From the NCBI GenBank assembly GCA_934202005.1, contig CAKPXP010000003.1, positions 95,220 to 159,219 of the forward strand: DNA of 64,000 nucleotides. Direction: 5' to 3'. The notes below the pieces were generated by a model, which saw only the letters and a program-made list of their open reading frames with translations, was not told the origin of the DNA and made no database searches. Origin of the DNA: an uncultured Selenomonas sp. (GTDB taxonomy: Bacteria; Bacillota; Negativicutes; Selenomonadales; Selenomonadaceae). Positions 41,055-49,972 of this stretch are shown here, one piece after another (position 1 is the first letter of the stretch; each line of letters begins with the position of its first letter). The position numbers and the translations under genes were made by a program.

Positions 41055-41693
41055 ATGAAGGTCATTGCGGGCCTGGGCAATCCGGGAAGAGAGTACGCGC
41101 AGACGAAGCATAATGTCGGGTTCCTCATGGTGGATGCGCTGGCGGCGCATCTCGGCGTCATTGAGTGGCGGGAGAAGTATGATGCGCTCATCGCGAGAGC
41201 ACGCATCGGCAGCGAGGCTGTCTTGCTCGTCAAGCCGCAGACGTATATGAATGAGAGTGGGCGCGCGATTGCACCCCTCATGAATTTTTACAAGCTGGCG
41301 GCGGATGATCTCATTGTCGCGCATGATGACATGGATATTCCCGCTGGCTCCATCCGCATCCGCAAGAAAGGGAGCTCCGGCGGGCATAATGGCATCAAAT
41401 CGATTCTTGCGCATCTGGGGGATGAGCATTTCGCTCGCATACGCATCGGCATCGGCCGTCCTCTGCCTGGCTGGACGGTCGTGAACCATGTGTTGGCGCC
41501 GTTTCCTCCGGAGGATGCGGCGAAAGTCTCCGAGGCCATCCGTTATCTTGTCCCTGCCATCGAATGCATCGTGACGGAAGATGTTGACAAAGCGATGAAC
41601 CGTTACAATCCCAAGAAGGAAAAGAAACGCAAGAGCAAGGAACATGTGGGAACGGCAGCCGAGCCCTCCCAGGCAGAGGAGGTATCGCGATGA
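41055..41693 (+). CDS. pth: Peptidyl-tRNA hydrolase
   Basis: The 212-residue enzyme frees tRNA from peptidyl-tRNA that has dropped off the ribosome. Active-site residues are Asn9 (GLGNPG), His19 (TKHNVGF) and the aspartate in VAHDDMDIPAG (91-92); KGSSGGHNGIKSI completes the pattern. A C-terminal tail of about 25 residues, rich in Lys then Glu/Ala, goes beyond the usual 190. The stop overlaps the next gene (ATGA). Confidence 0.95.
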   Translation: MKVIAGLGNPGREYAQTKHNVGFLMVDALAAHLGVIEWREKYDALIARARIGSEAVLLVKPQTYMNESGRAIAPLMNFYKLAADDLIVAHDDMDIPAGSIRIRKKGSSGGHNGIKSILAHLGDEHFARIRIGIGRPLPGWTVVNHVLAPFPPEDAAKVSEAIRYLVPAIECIVTEDVDKAMNRYNPKKEKKRKSKEHVGTAAEPSQAEEVSR

Positions 41694-42955
41694 CGCAGGC
41701 TGATGAGCTCATTACGGCCGTCTATGCAGACGAAGAGGGCAATATCCTCGATGCGGCAGGATTGCGCGGTATGGGGCGCCTCGGCAGAGAGAATGTCCCG
41801 CTCCGCCCGGAGGATCTCATTCCTCTGCCGGAGAGTGCAGATCTCATGCTTCTGCCGCAGCATCAGGCCGTCGGACAGACGGCGGAGGGAGAGGTGCTCC
41901 CTATGACGGGGCTGGCTGTCGCCGCCATCCTGCCTGCCGGCTATACGCGTCTCTATCTCCCGGCCTATGTGCGAGAGGAGGGAGCGCAGCGACTGCCGCT
42001 CTACGGCTATACGGCGGTCGTCGTCTATCACGATGAACTATGCTGTGCGGCCATCTACACGGATGAGAATGATAAATGGGATCCTGTGCATTACAATACG
42101 CCGGAGCTCAAGAAGCTCGTCAAGCGGACGAAAAAAGAGTTGCCGGGCAATCGTATCGTGGAGCAGGTGGCCGGCTGCTCGCTTAAGTGGCATTGTTGCA
42201 CGGCGCAGAATCTCTTCTATCGCCGTTGGGAGGCGGGAATCCCGGCCTCTCCTGTCTGCAATGCTAACTGTTTCGGCTGCATTTCTCTGCAGCCGGCAGA
42301 ATGCTGTCCCTCGCCGCAGCAGCGCATCACGTTCCGGCCGACACCGGAGGAGATTGCTGAGGTCGGCGTGTATCATCTTTCCGTCGCACCGGATGGCATC
42401 GTGAGCTTCGGACAGGGCTGTGAAGGCGAGCCCAGCCTGGCGGCCGCGAACATAGCGGCGGGTATCCGCCTCATACGGGAGAAGACCAAGCGGGGACAGA
42501 TCAACATGAACTCCAATGCCGGCTATACGCAGGGCATTCGCGAGATTGTCGATGCGGGCCTCGACAGCTTGCGCGTTTCCATTATCAGCGCGCGCGCTGA
42601 AAGCTATGACGCGTATTATCGTGCCAGCTATCACCTCGAGGATGTCAAAGCCTCTATCCGCTATGCGTTGGAACGTGGCGTTTATGTTTCGCTGAATCTC
42701 TTGTATTTTCCCGGTTTCAACGATCGGCCGGAGGAACTTGTAGCCTGGCAGGCATTTTTCCGGGAGTTGCCTGTTCAGATGATCCAGGTGAGGAACCTGA
42801 ACATCGATCCGGATGCGTTCCTCGCCATCATGCCGCCGCAGCAGGAGAAGCCGCTCGGCACGAAAGCCTTTTTGCGCGCACTGCATCAGGAATTTCCGCA
42901 GCTCGTCATCGGTAGCTTCAGCCATTACATCGAGTCGAGGACGGAGCGAGATTGA
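41690..42955 (+). CDS. Radical SAM protein of unknown function
   Basis: A 421-residue protein with a long N-terminal part (1-160) of unknown fold and a radical SAM core. The cluster-binding motif CNANCFGC gives Cys190, Cys194 and Cys197 in the CxxxCxxC spacing. Extra cysteines flank it (CSLKWHCC just before, AECCPSP just after) and could hold a second cluster. VAPDGIVSFGQGCEGEPSL and LRVSIISARAESYDAYYR are conserved-looking core segments. No substrate can be inferred. The gene overlaps pth by 4 bases and ends inside the next promoter. Confidence 0.85.
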   Translation: MTQADELITAVYADEEGNILDAAGLRGMGRLGRENVPLRPEDLIPLPESADLMLLPQHQAVGQTAEGEVLPMTGLAVAAILPAGYTRLYLPAYVREEGAQRLPLYGYTAVVVYHDELCCAAIYTDENDKWDPVHYNTPELKKLVKRTKKELPGNRIVEQVAGCSLKWHCCTAQNLFYRRWEAGIPASPVCNANCFGCISLQPAECCPSPQQRITFRPTPEEIAEVGVYHLSVAPDGIVSFGQGCEGEPSLAAANIAAGIRLIREKTKRGQINMNSNAGYTQGIREIVDAGLDSLRVSIISARAESYDAYYRASYHLEDVKASIRYALERGVYVSLNLLYFPGFNDRPEELVAWQAFFRELPVQMIQVRNLNIDPDAFLAIMPPQQEKPLGTKAFLRALHQEFPQLVIGSFSHYIESRTERD

Positions 42956-42980
42956 CATCTGTTGCTCGATTTGTTAAACT
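42952..42980 (+). promoter_or_regulatory. Promoter of the terC riboswitch transcript
   Basis: TTGACA (42952-42957) overlaps the stop codon of the radical SAM gene; after 17 bases comes TAAACT (42975-42980). Confidence 0.8.
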
Positions 42981-42989
42981 GAAATAGAA

Positions 42990-43165
42990 AAGAATAGCGA
43001 AGGGGAGTAGCCTCTCGGCTGTTGTCAACATACATGCCGCATCCGCGGCTGGCAGCAGCATCATGGTGGAATCTTGAAGATGCGCAAGGCGTAGCTGGGA
43101 TAAGTGATAGGTGAGACTTTCGCATGATACCCGTTTTTGGGATACCATGCGAGAGTCTCTTTTTT
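42990..43165 (+). promoter_or_regulatory. yybP-ykoY (manganese) riboswitch with terminator, upstream of terC
   Basis: The leader starts with AAGGGGAGTAGC (43000-43011), the hallmark of the yybP-ykoY aptamer, and later has a second GCGTAGCTGGG-like element at about 43090. It ends in a long hairpin (GAGACTTTCGCATG from 43113 pairing with CATGCGAGAGTCTC to 43160) and a run of T. Manganese binding would keep the terminator open so that terC is made. The terC family is a classical target of this riboswitch. Confidence 0.82.
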
Positions 43166-43220
43166 GTTGGATGCTGATGAAAAGCAGCATCCTCTTCTCT
43201 TGAGAAAGGCAGGAAAAGAG

Positions 43221-43913
43221 ATGGAAATTTTGTCTGTGGAATTCTTTATGGCGCTGGGGACGTTGATCCTCCTCGATCTGCTCTTAGGCGGCGATAATGC
43301 CGTCGTGATTGCGATGGCGGCGAACAAGCTGCCGCCGCACTTGCGCAGGAAGGCCATTCTCATCGGTACGGGGGGCGCGGTGCTCATCCGCCTTGTGATG
43401 ACGCTGGCGGCGGTATGGTTGCTCTCTGTTCCATACCTGCAGGCAATTGGTGGATTGGTTCTGTTGCCCATTGCGGTGAAGCTTCTGTTGCCGGAGAAGG
43501 GAGGGGCGCAGGTCGCAGCCTCTGAAAATCTTATGGGCGCAGTGAAGACTATCATCATCGCGGATGCTGCGATGGGGGTCGACAATGTCCTGGCCATCGC
43601 TGGTGCGTCGCATGGGAGTTTTCTGCTGGTTGTTCTGGGCTTCCTCATCAGCATTCCCATCATCGTGGGGGGCAGTACGCTGATTGGGAAACTTATGGAT
43701 CGGTGTTCCATCATCCTTTATGCGGGTGCGGGACTTCTCGGCTGGACTGCAGGCTCGATGATTGTGCATGATAAAATCATTGGTGCATCGCTCTCGAGCA
43801 GTGTAGGCGGCTGGGGGGTGTCTGTACTGCAACTTGCGCTCGCCGCAGGCGTCGTGCTCGTCGGCCTTGTCGCGCGCCGCTGGGAGAAGGCTCAGAGTGT
43901 TGAGCGCGCTTGA
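43221..43913 (+). CDS. TerC family integral membrane protein (YjbE/YkoY type)
   Basis: A 230-residue protein with about seven membrane segments. The metal-site motifs GGDNAVVIA and GVDNVLAIAG, duplicated in the two halves, are typical of TerC, which exports manganese or supplies it to exported enzymes. The upstream riboswitch supports a manganese role. The ATG at 43221 follows an AGGAAAAGAG stretch; a longer frame from 43137 would run through the terminator hairpin and is rejected. Confidence 0.9.
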   Translation: MEILSVEFFMALGTLILLDLLLGGDNAVVIAMAANKLPPHLRRKAILIGTGGAVLIRLVMTLAAVWLLSVPYLQAIGGLVLLPIAVKLLLPEKGGAQVAASENLMGAVKTIIIADAAMGVDNVLAIAGASHGSFLLVVLGFLISIPIIVGGSTLIGKLMDRCSIILYAGAGLLGWTAGSMIVHDKIIGASLSSSVGGWGVSVLQLALAAGVVLVGLVARRWEKAQSVERA

Positions 43914-43959
43914 TTCATTGCACCGGAACCTTTTTATAGACTTCTTCTTGGCAGATTAG

Positions 43960-43965
43960 TATAAT
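43960..43965 (+). promoter_or_regulatory. -10 box of the cobalamin operon
   Basis: TATAAT at 43960-43965, 40 bases before cbiF; no good -35 is found at the proper distance. No cobalamin riboswitch fits in the 91-base gap before cbiF. Confidence 0.5.
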
Positions 43966-44004
43966 AGGGATAGCCAAAAGGAATGATAAGGAGGTCACTG
44001 CACT

Positions 44005-44763
44005 ATGGTTCATATCGTTGGTGCCGGTCCCGGTGCGACAGATCTGATTACGGTGCGCGGCGCACGTCTGTTAGGGGAGGCGGATGTCGTCATCTATGCG
44101 GGATCGCTCGTGAGCGCGGGGATGCTGAAGCTCTGCAGGAAGGACGCGGAGGTCCATGATTCGGCGAGTATGACGCTTGATGAGGTGCTCGCTGTTATCG
44201 AGGCAGCGGAGCACGCGGGGAAGACGACGGTCCGTCTGCATACGGGAGATCCGTCTGTCTACGGCGCGATCCAGGAACAGATGGACGCGCTTGCGAAGCG
44301 CGGTGTCGCGTTCGATGTGACGCCGGGCGTGAGCTCGTGTTTCGCGGCAGCGGCGGCGCTCCGGCAGGAGTACACGCTGCCAGGCATCAGCCAGACGCTT
44401 ATTATCACGCGCGGTGCGGGGCGTACGCCTGTGCCGGAGGCGGAGAGCCTGCGGCGACTTGCGGCGCATCAGGCGACGATGTGCATCTACCTCTCGGTGT
44501 CTATGCTTGATAAGGTCGCGGCGGAGCTCATCGCCGGCGGCTATGCGCCGGAGACGCCGGTCGCTGTCGTCCAGCGCGCCTCATGGCCTGATGAGAAAAC
44601 GGTGCGTGGTACGCTCACGACCATCGCACAACAGGTGAAGGATGCGGGCATCGACCGTCAGGCGATGATCGTCGTGAGTCGCTGCCTTGACGCAGACTAT
44701 GAGCTTTCCCGTCTATACGCACCGGAGTTCTCGCACATGTTCCGCAAGGCGCAGCAGCAATGA
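44005..44763 (+). CDS. cbiF: Cobalt-precorrin-4 C11-methyltransferase
   Basis: A 252-residue SAM-dependent methyltransferase of the corrin-ring pathway. HIVGAGPGATDLITVRGA at the start, RLHTGDPSVYGA and TPGVSSCFAAAA are the tetrapyrrole methylase signatures, and the overall pattern fits CbiF/CobM. It is the first gene of the window's cobalamin operon; earlier enzymes (cbiK/X, cbiL) and cbiD, cbiE, cbiT are not here. Its stop overlaps cbiG by 4 bases, and AAGGAGG lies upstream. Confidence 0.93.
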   Translation: MVHIVGAGPGATDLITVRGARLLGEADVVIYAGSLVSAGMLKLCRKDAEVHDSASMTLDEVLAVIEAAEHAGKTTVRLHTGDPSVYGAIQEQMDALAKRGVAFDVTPGVSSCFAAAAALRQEYTLPGISQTLIITRGAGRTPVPEAESLRRLAAHQATMCIYLSVSMLDKVAAELIAGGYAPETPVAVVQRASWPDEKTVRGTLTTIAQQVKDAGIDRQAMIVVSRCLDADYELSRLYAPEFSHMFRKAQQQ

Positions 44764-45845
44764 GGGCAGTAGTTTTCGCACTGACAGCACAGGGAGCGCT
44801 GACGGCGCGGCGCGTGCAAGCGGTTCTGCCGGAGGCAGATGTCTTTGTGAGCAGTCGTTGCCGCGTATCTTATCCTGAGGCGCGGGGCTTTTTGCGGCTT
44901 GCAGAGGCCGTGCGGGAGAATTTCTCTCGCTATGATGCGTTGATCTTTCTCATGGCGACGGGAATCGTCGTGCGCACGGTGGCCCCGCTCCTGCGGGGGA
45001 AGCTCGTCGATCCTGCGGTGCTCGTGCTCGATGAGAGCGCGCGTCATGTCATCAGCTTGCTTTCCGGTCATGTCGGCGGCGCGAATATGCTCACGCGGCA
45101 GCTGGCCTTGGCGCTCGGCAGCGATGCTGTCATCACGACGGCGACGGATGTCGAGGGTATGCTCGCGCCGGATGCCGTGGCAGGGTGCCTGGGACTCTCG
45201 CCGACGCCGCATGATGCCATTGTCGCGGTCAATCGCGCGTTGCTTGCCGGACGGGAGATCATTTATTGTGTGGAGTCGCATCTTCGTCTCGCGCCATTTT
45301 ATCGTTCCGCTCTGAGGCGGCTTGGTCTTTTCGTCCAGATGTGTGCTGGGGATATCGCGCAGGTCGTAGCGCGTGCGGAGGCCGGCGGGCAGGTACCGGT
45401 TCTGGTCACCTCTGTGCCGGTGCAGGATGGACGGTACCTTTGCATGTGTCCGCGCCGCCTGATTGCAGGTATCGGCTGCCGCAGAGGCACGAAGGCGGGC
45501 GAAATCGAGCAGGCGCTGTGCGCTGCGCTCGCGCGCATCGAACTGCCGCCGGAGGCACCGGAACTCATCGCGACGACGACGGTGAAGAAAGATGAGGCGG
45601 GGTTGCGGGAGGTCGCGGAGAAGCGTCGGATTCCCCTGCGATTTTACGAGCGGGGTGCCTTGCAGTCGATGGTGGATCGCTACCAGCTCAGGGAGTCGCC
45701 CTTTGTGAGGAAGACCATCGGCGTCGGCAATGTCGCGGAGGCGGCCGCCCTGGCGGCGGCGGGAGCGTCCGGCGGCAGCATGGCGCTCGGAAAAACGAAA
45801 TTTGAGAAAGTGACGGTGGCATTGGTATGGCAAAAATCACAGTAA
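44760..45845 (+). CDS. cbiG: Cobalt-precorrin-5A hydrolase
   Basis: A 361-residue enzyme that opens the delta-lactone of cobalt-precorrin-5A and releases acetaldehyde; its presence marks the anaerobic (cobalt-early) route. The N-terminal part has LMATGIVVRTVAPLL and SLLSGHVGGAN, then the CbiG C-terminal domain with GIGCRRGTKAGEIEQAL and VGNVAEAAALAAAG. It overlaps cbiF (ATGA) and cbiH by 19 bases, so the three are coupled. Confidence 0.93.
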   Translation: MRAVVFALTAQGALTARRVQAVLPEADVFVSSRCRVSYPEARGFLRLAEAVRENFSRYDALIFLMATGIVVRTVAPLLRGKLVDPAVLVLDESARHVISLLSGHVGGANMLTRQLALALGSDAVITTATDVEGMLAPDAVAGCLGLSPTPHDAIVAVNRALLAGREIIYCVESHLRLAPFYRSALRRLGLFVQMCAGDIAQVVARAEAGGQVPVLVTSVPVQDGRYLCMCPRRLIAGIGCRRGTKAGEIEQALCAALARIELPPEAPELIATTTVKKDEAGLREVAEKRRIPLRFYERGALQSMVDRYQLRESPFVRKTIGVGNVAEAAALAAAGASGGSMALGKTKFEKVTVALVWQKSQ

Positions 45846-46582
45846 TCGGCATCGGGCCGGGCAATCTTCTCGATATGACACCGCGCGCGCGCGCGGCTAT
45901 CGAACACGCGCAGGTTGTCGCGGGGTATCATACATATATCAAGCTGATCCAGCCGCTGCTCGGCGGCAAGGATGTCATCGGCACGGGCATGATGCAGGAG
46001 GTCGACCGTTGCCGCATGGCTGTCGGCTCGGCGATGGACGGGCGGGAGACCGTGGTCATCTCAAGCGGTGATGCCGGTGTCTACGGCATGGCCGGTCTCG
46101 TACTCGAGCTGATCCTGCAGCTTCCGAGAGAACGGCGTCCGGAATACGGTGGCACGATTGCGGGTGTATCGGCGGTCAATGCGGCGGCGTCATTGCTCGG
46201 CGCGCCGCTCATGCACGATTTCGCCGTCATCAGCCTGTCGGATCTCCTGACACCGTGGGAACTGATCGAGAAGCGCGTGCGGATGGCGGGAGAGGGCGAT
46301 TTCGTCATCGCGCTCTACAACCCGAAAAGCCGCAAGCGTGTGAAGAATATCGAGATCGTGCGCGACATCCTGCTCCGCTATCGCGATCCCGCGACGCCGG
46401 TTGGTATCGTGACGGCGGCAACGCGGCAGGAAGAGGCGAAGCAGCTTTCCACCCTGCGCGATTTCGTCGACGAGGAAATCAATATGTTCTCGCTCGTCAT
46501 CATCGGCAACTCGCAGACGTATGTGCGCGAAGGCTGGATGATCACGCCGCGCGGTTACGGCGCCAAGGAGGCCGGACTATGA
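45827..46582 (+). CDS. cbiH: Cobalt-precorrin-3B C17-methyltransferase
   Basis: A 251-residue tetrapyrrole methylase (CbiH/CobJ) that methylates C17 with ring contraction. GIGPGNLLDMTPRARAA, VISSGDAGVYGMAGL and the FVIALYNPKSRKR segment are its signatures. The start lies within the end of cbiG (19-base overlap), and its stop overlaps cbiJ by 4 bases. Confidence 0.93.
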   Translation: MAKITVIGIGPGNLLDMTPRARAAIEHAQVVAGYHTYIKLIQPLLGGKDVIGTGMMQEVDRCRMAVGSAMDGRETVVISSGDAGVYGMAGLVLELILQLPRERRPEYGGTIAGVSAVNAAASLLGAPLMHDFAVISLSDLLTPWELIEKRVRMAGEGDFVIALYNPKSRKRVKNIEIVRDILLRYRDPATPVGIVTAATRQEEAKQLSTLRDFVDEEINMFSLVIIGNSQTYVREGWMITPRGYGAKEAGL

Positions 46583-47346
46583 TTTTCCTTGCGGCGGGTA
46601 CGGCGGACGGCCGCACACTCGCGCAGGAGCTCCTGGCGGCGGGGTATCAGGTGGCGGCCTCTGTTACGAGCCGCTACGGAGCGGAGCTCCTCGCCGCATG
46701 CGACGGAAAGCTTGTCATCAATGAGGAGCCGCTCGACGAGGCGGCGCTCATCCGCTATGCCGCGTCACATGACGTGCAGGTCATCGTGGATGCCAGCCAT
46801 CCCTATGCGGTCAATGTATCGAAAAACGCGATGATGGCAGCGAAGAAATTGGGCATCCCTTATCTGCGTTATGAGCGCAGTCTCACGGAGCTATCTGGCG
46901 AGATCCATATCGTCCACAGCTACGAGGAGGCTGCCTCGCAGTCATCTGCGCTCGGCAGACGCATCTTTCTCACGACGGGCAGTCATAATCTGAAGGCGTT
47001 CACGACAGCACCGGCTCTTGCGGATGCAGTGCTCATCGCGCGCGTCCTGCCGACAGCGGAGGTGCTCGCTCTATGTGAGGCGCTCGGTCTCACGCCGGCG
47101 CAGATTGTCGCATTGCAAGGGCCGTTCAGCACGGCGCTCAACCGGGAGCTTTTCCGGCGCTATCAGGCGGAGGTCATCGTGACGAAGAACAGCGGTCAGG
47201 TCGGCGGCACAGACACGAAGCTCGCCGCGGCGAAGGAACTTGGTCTGCCCGTCGTGCTCATCGACCGCCCGCAGCTTGCCTATCCGCATCTGGCACATAC
47301 GTATGGAGAGGTCTTGTCTTTCCTCAAGCAACAGGAGGCAATCTGA
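46579..47346 (+). CDS. cbiJ: Cobalt-precorrin-6A reductase
   Basis: A 255-residue NAD(P)H-dependent reductase (CbiJ/CobK) acting on cobalt-precorrin-6A. FLAAGTADGRTLAQEL begins the nucleotide-binding fold; VDASHPYAVNVS and TKNSGQVGGTDTKLAAA are the conserved segments. AAGGAGG lies 7 bases before the ATG, which overlaps the cbiH stop; a longer frame from 46255 lies inside cbiH and is rejected. Confidence 0.93.
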   Translation: MIFLAAGTADGRTLAQELLAAGYQVAASVTSRYGAELLAACDGKLVINEEPLDEAALIRYAASHDVQVIVDASHPYAVNVSKNAMMAAKKLGIPYLRYERSLTELSGEIHIVHSYEEAASQSSALGRRIFLTTGSHNLKAFTTAPALADAVLIARVLPTAEVLALCEALGLTPAQIVALQGPFSTALNRELFRRYQAEVIVTKNSGQVGGTDTKLAAAKELGLPVVLIDRPQLAYPHLAHTYGEVLSFLKQQEAI

Positions 47347-47981
47347 TGGAATATATCAAGAAGCCGATGGCAATCGAGCAGCGCAGTATGGAGATCATTG
47401 CGCCGCATCTAGCGCCCTATCATCTCGGGCCTGTCGAGACGAAAATCTATTCGCGCATCATCCATGCTGCGGGCGATGTGGAGTACGCGCCGCTCATCCA
47501 TATCCACCCGCAGGCCATTGCCGCTGCTCAGGAGGCACTGCGCGGCGGCGCGTCGATTTTCACAGATGTGGAAATGGTCCGCACGGGCATCAACAAGCGG
47601 AAACTCGCATCTTTCGGCGGAGAAGTGCATTGCCTGATTGCAGATGAGGATATTGCAGCCGCTGCCAAGCAGCAGGGCATCACGCGCTCGATGGCGGCGA
47701 TGCGTCAGTTCGGTCGGGCGCTCGATGGCAACATCGTCGCCATTGGCAACGCGCCGACAGCGCTTTTCGAGGTGCTGCGCCTCGTGGCGGAGGAGGATGT
47801 GCGGCCAGCCTGCATCGTCGGCATCCCTGTCGGCTTTGTCGGCGCAGCAGATTCCAAGGAGGCATTGCGTAAAAATACGCTGGTGCCCTACATCACGGTG
47901 GAAGGCACGAAGGGCGGCAGTCCCATCGCGGCGGCGGCGGTCAATGCGCTCATGTATGACATCGATGATACGCGTTTTTGA
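47346..47981 (+). CDS. cbiC: Cobalt-precorrin-8 methylmutase
   Basis: A 211-residue enzyme that moves the C11 methyl group to C12, giving cobyrinic acid. The catalytic histidine is His40 in RIIHAAGD, followed by IFTDVEMVRTGI and FVGAADSKEAL, all typical. It overlaps the cbiJ stop by one base. It is followed by cbiA. Confidence 0.94.
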   Translation: MEYIKKPMAIEQRSMEIIAPHLAPYHLGPVETKIYSRIIHAAGDVEYAPLIHIHPQAIAAAQEALRGGASIFTDVEMVRTGINKRKLASFGGEVHCLIADEDIAAAAKQQGITRSMAAMRQFGRALDGNIVAIGNAPTALFEVLRLVAEEDVRPACIVGIPVGFVGAADSKEALRKNTLVPYITVEGTKGGSPIAAAAVNALMYDIDDTRF

Positions 47982-47996
47982 GGGCGGAGGAGTGAG

Positions 47997-49397
47997 ATGA
48001 TGAAGCGGACGATTCCGCGCCTCGTCATCGCGGCGACGCAGAGCGGCGCGGGCAAGACGACGCTGGTCACAGGTCTTTTGGCAGCGCTGCGGGCGCAGGG
48101 GCTCAAGGTGCAGTCTTACAAGGTGGGACCGGACTACATCGATACGGGATTCCATGCGCTCGCGAGCGGTAGGCCGGCGCATAATCTCGATACATGGCTC
48201 GTTCCAAGAACCCGCCTGCGCGCGCTCTTTGCGGCAACAGCAGGAGATGCGGATATCGCTGTCATTGAAGGCGTCATGGGACTCTACGACGGCGGGCGGC
48301 AGGGCGTGAGTTCTACGGCAGAGATTGCCAAGGAACTCGATGCGCCGGTGCTCCTCGTCATCGACGCGAAGTCTATGGGAGCTTCGGCAGCGGCGACTGC
48401 GCTCGGTTTCCGTGTGTATGATGCGGAGGTGACGCTCGCGGGCGTACTGATCAACCGCCTTGGTTCTGCAACGCATGAGGCGATGATCCGCACGGCGATG
48501 TCGGGCGTCCATCTGCCTGTCTACGGCGCGGTGCATCGCGATGCGGGCCTGGTGCTGCCAGAACGCCATCTCGGTCTCACGCCGACGACGGAGCTCGAGG
48601 CTGCGGCCAAGGTGCGGCGCATGGGAGAGGTGGTCGCGTCTTCTCTAGATCTGCCTGCCATCCAACGTTTGGCAGAGGCCGCGGCACCCCTTGACATCAG
48701 CGGGACGGAGAAGGTGCTTTCCGCTGCGACTCGCGCTCTGCAGCCGGGGCGTGGGTTGCGCATCGGCATAGCGCGTGATGAGGCGTTCAGCTTTTACTAT
48801 CCGACGAGTCTGCGTGTGCTCGAAGAGATGGGGGCGACGCTCGTTCCCTTCCGTCCGCTGCATGACGAGGCGCTGCCAGCGATAGACGGTGTGCTGATCG
48901 GCGGCGGGTTCCCCGAGATGTTTGCCGCGCGGCTCGCGGCGAACGCTGTCATGCGGCAAAGCATCCGGCAGGCAGCGGTTGCTGGTATGCCCATCTACGC
49001 CGAATGTGGCGGCTATATGTATCTCATGGATGAGCTTGTCGATTTTGCCGGCACGGCGCATGCGATGTGCGGCGTCTTTCCAGGCCGCGCCGCAATGCAG
49101 CAGCGGCTGCAGATGGTCGGCTATGTGGAGGCCTGCCTGCGCCAGGAGAGCGTCCTCGGCCCTGCGGGCACGGTTCTGCATGGCCATGAGTTCCATTTCT
49201 CAAAAGAGAGCGGCCAGGCGGCGATAGCGCGTCCCTTTGTGTTTACGAAGCTGCGCAACGGCGAACAGTATGAGGCGGGGCAGCAGCGATATAGGGCGCT
49301 CGGCAGCTACTTGCACATCCATTTCGCTGGCTGCCCGGAGGCGGCGCGGCATTTTCTTATGCAGTGCCATGCGTATGCGGAGGAGGCAGGCAGATGA
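47997..49397 (+). CDS. cbiA: Cobyrinate a,c-diamide synthase
   Basis: A 466-residue glutamine- and ATP-dependent amidase. The P-loop TQSGAGKTT lies at about 15-23, then VGPDYID and HNLDTWLV; the C-terminal glutaminase half carries YAECGGYMYL with the nucleophile cysteine and GHEFHFS. GGAGG is 6 bases before the first of two ATG codons. The stop overlaps cobU by 4 bases. Confidence 0.94.
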   Translation: MMKRTIPRLVIAATQSGAGKTTLVTGLLAALRAQGLKVQSYKVGPDYIDTGFHALASGRPAHNLDTWLVPRTRLRALFAATAGDADIAVIEGVMGLYDGGRQGVSSTAEIAKELDAPVLLVIDAKSMGASAAATALGFRVYDAEVTLAGVLINRLGSATHEAMIRTAMSGVHLPVYGAVHRDAGLVLPERHLGLTPTTELEAAAKVRRMGEVVASSLDLPAIQRLAEAAAPLDISGTEKVLSAATRALQPGRGLRIGIARDEAFSFYYPTSLRVLEEMGATLVPFRPLHDEALPAIDGVLIGGGFPEMFAARLAANAVMRQSIRQAAVAGMPIYAECGGYMYLMDELVDFAGTAHAMCGVFPGRAAMQQRLQMVGYVEACLRQESVLGPAGTVLHGHEFHFSKESGQAAIARPFVFTKLRNGEQYEAGQQRYRALGSYLHIHFAGCPEAARHFLMQCHAYAEEAGR

Positions 49398-49972
49398 AGC
49401 AGGAGCGGGGAGAAATCATACTTGTGACCGGCGGCGCGCGCAGCGGCAAGTCGGCATTCGCTGAACGCTATGTGGCCACGCATGGGAGGCGAATCGCCTA
49501 CATCGCGACGGCGCAGGTGTTCGATGACGAAATGCGCTATCGCGTGGAGCTGCACAAGAGACGGCGCCCTGAGACATGGCGGACCTACGAGGCGCCTTTT
49601 GCCGCGGAACAGGCCATCGCGAAGGCTGCGTCGGACCGTGATACGATTCTTTTCGACTGTGTGACGATCTACCTGAGCAATCTGCTCTGTTCGTTTTCTG
49701 AGGAACAGCTCGCAGATGAGGCCTTGGTTCACGCGCAGGCGGATGCGGCGATCGACCGCCTCATCGCCGCTGTCCGCGCAGGCGGCGTTCGCTGCGTCTT
49801 CGTGACGAACGAGGTTGGCGCCGGTATCGTGCCGGAGCACAGGCTCTCACGTCTCTACCGCGACGCGGCAGGGCGGGCAAACCAGAGACTTGCCCAGGAG
49901 GCAGAGGCCGTATATCTCACGGTAGCGGGAATTCCCGTGAATCTTCGGAAATTGGCGGAGGAACAGCAATGA
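49394..49972 (+). CDS. cobU: Adenosylcobinamide kinase/guanylyltransferase
   Basis: A 192-residue bifunctional enzyme that phosphorylates adenosylcobinamide and then adds GMP. The P-loop GGARSGKS (13-20) binds NTP; TAQVFDDEM and FVTNEVGAGIVPE are CobU signatures. The ATG overlaps the cbiA stop and follows AGGAGG. The stop overlaps cbiP. Confidence 0.94.
   Translation: MKQERGEIILVTGGARSGKSAFAERYVATHGRRIAYIATAQVFDDEMRYRVELHKRRRPETWRTYEAPFAAEQAIAKAASDRDTILFDCVTIYLSNLLCSFSEEQLADEALVHAQADAAIDRLIAAVRAGGVRCVFVTNEVGAGIVPEHRLSRLYRDAAGRANQRLAQEAEAVYLTVAGIPVNLRKLAEEQQ

Noticed and set aside
43914..44004. Possible cobalamin riboswitch before cbiF
   Set aside because: The gap is only 91 bases and lacks the GCCACTG-type core and the needed helices.
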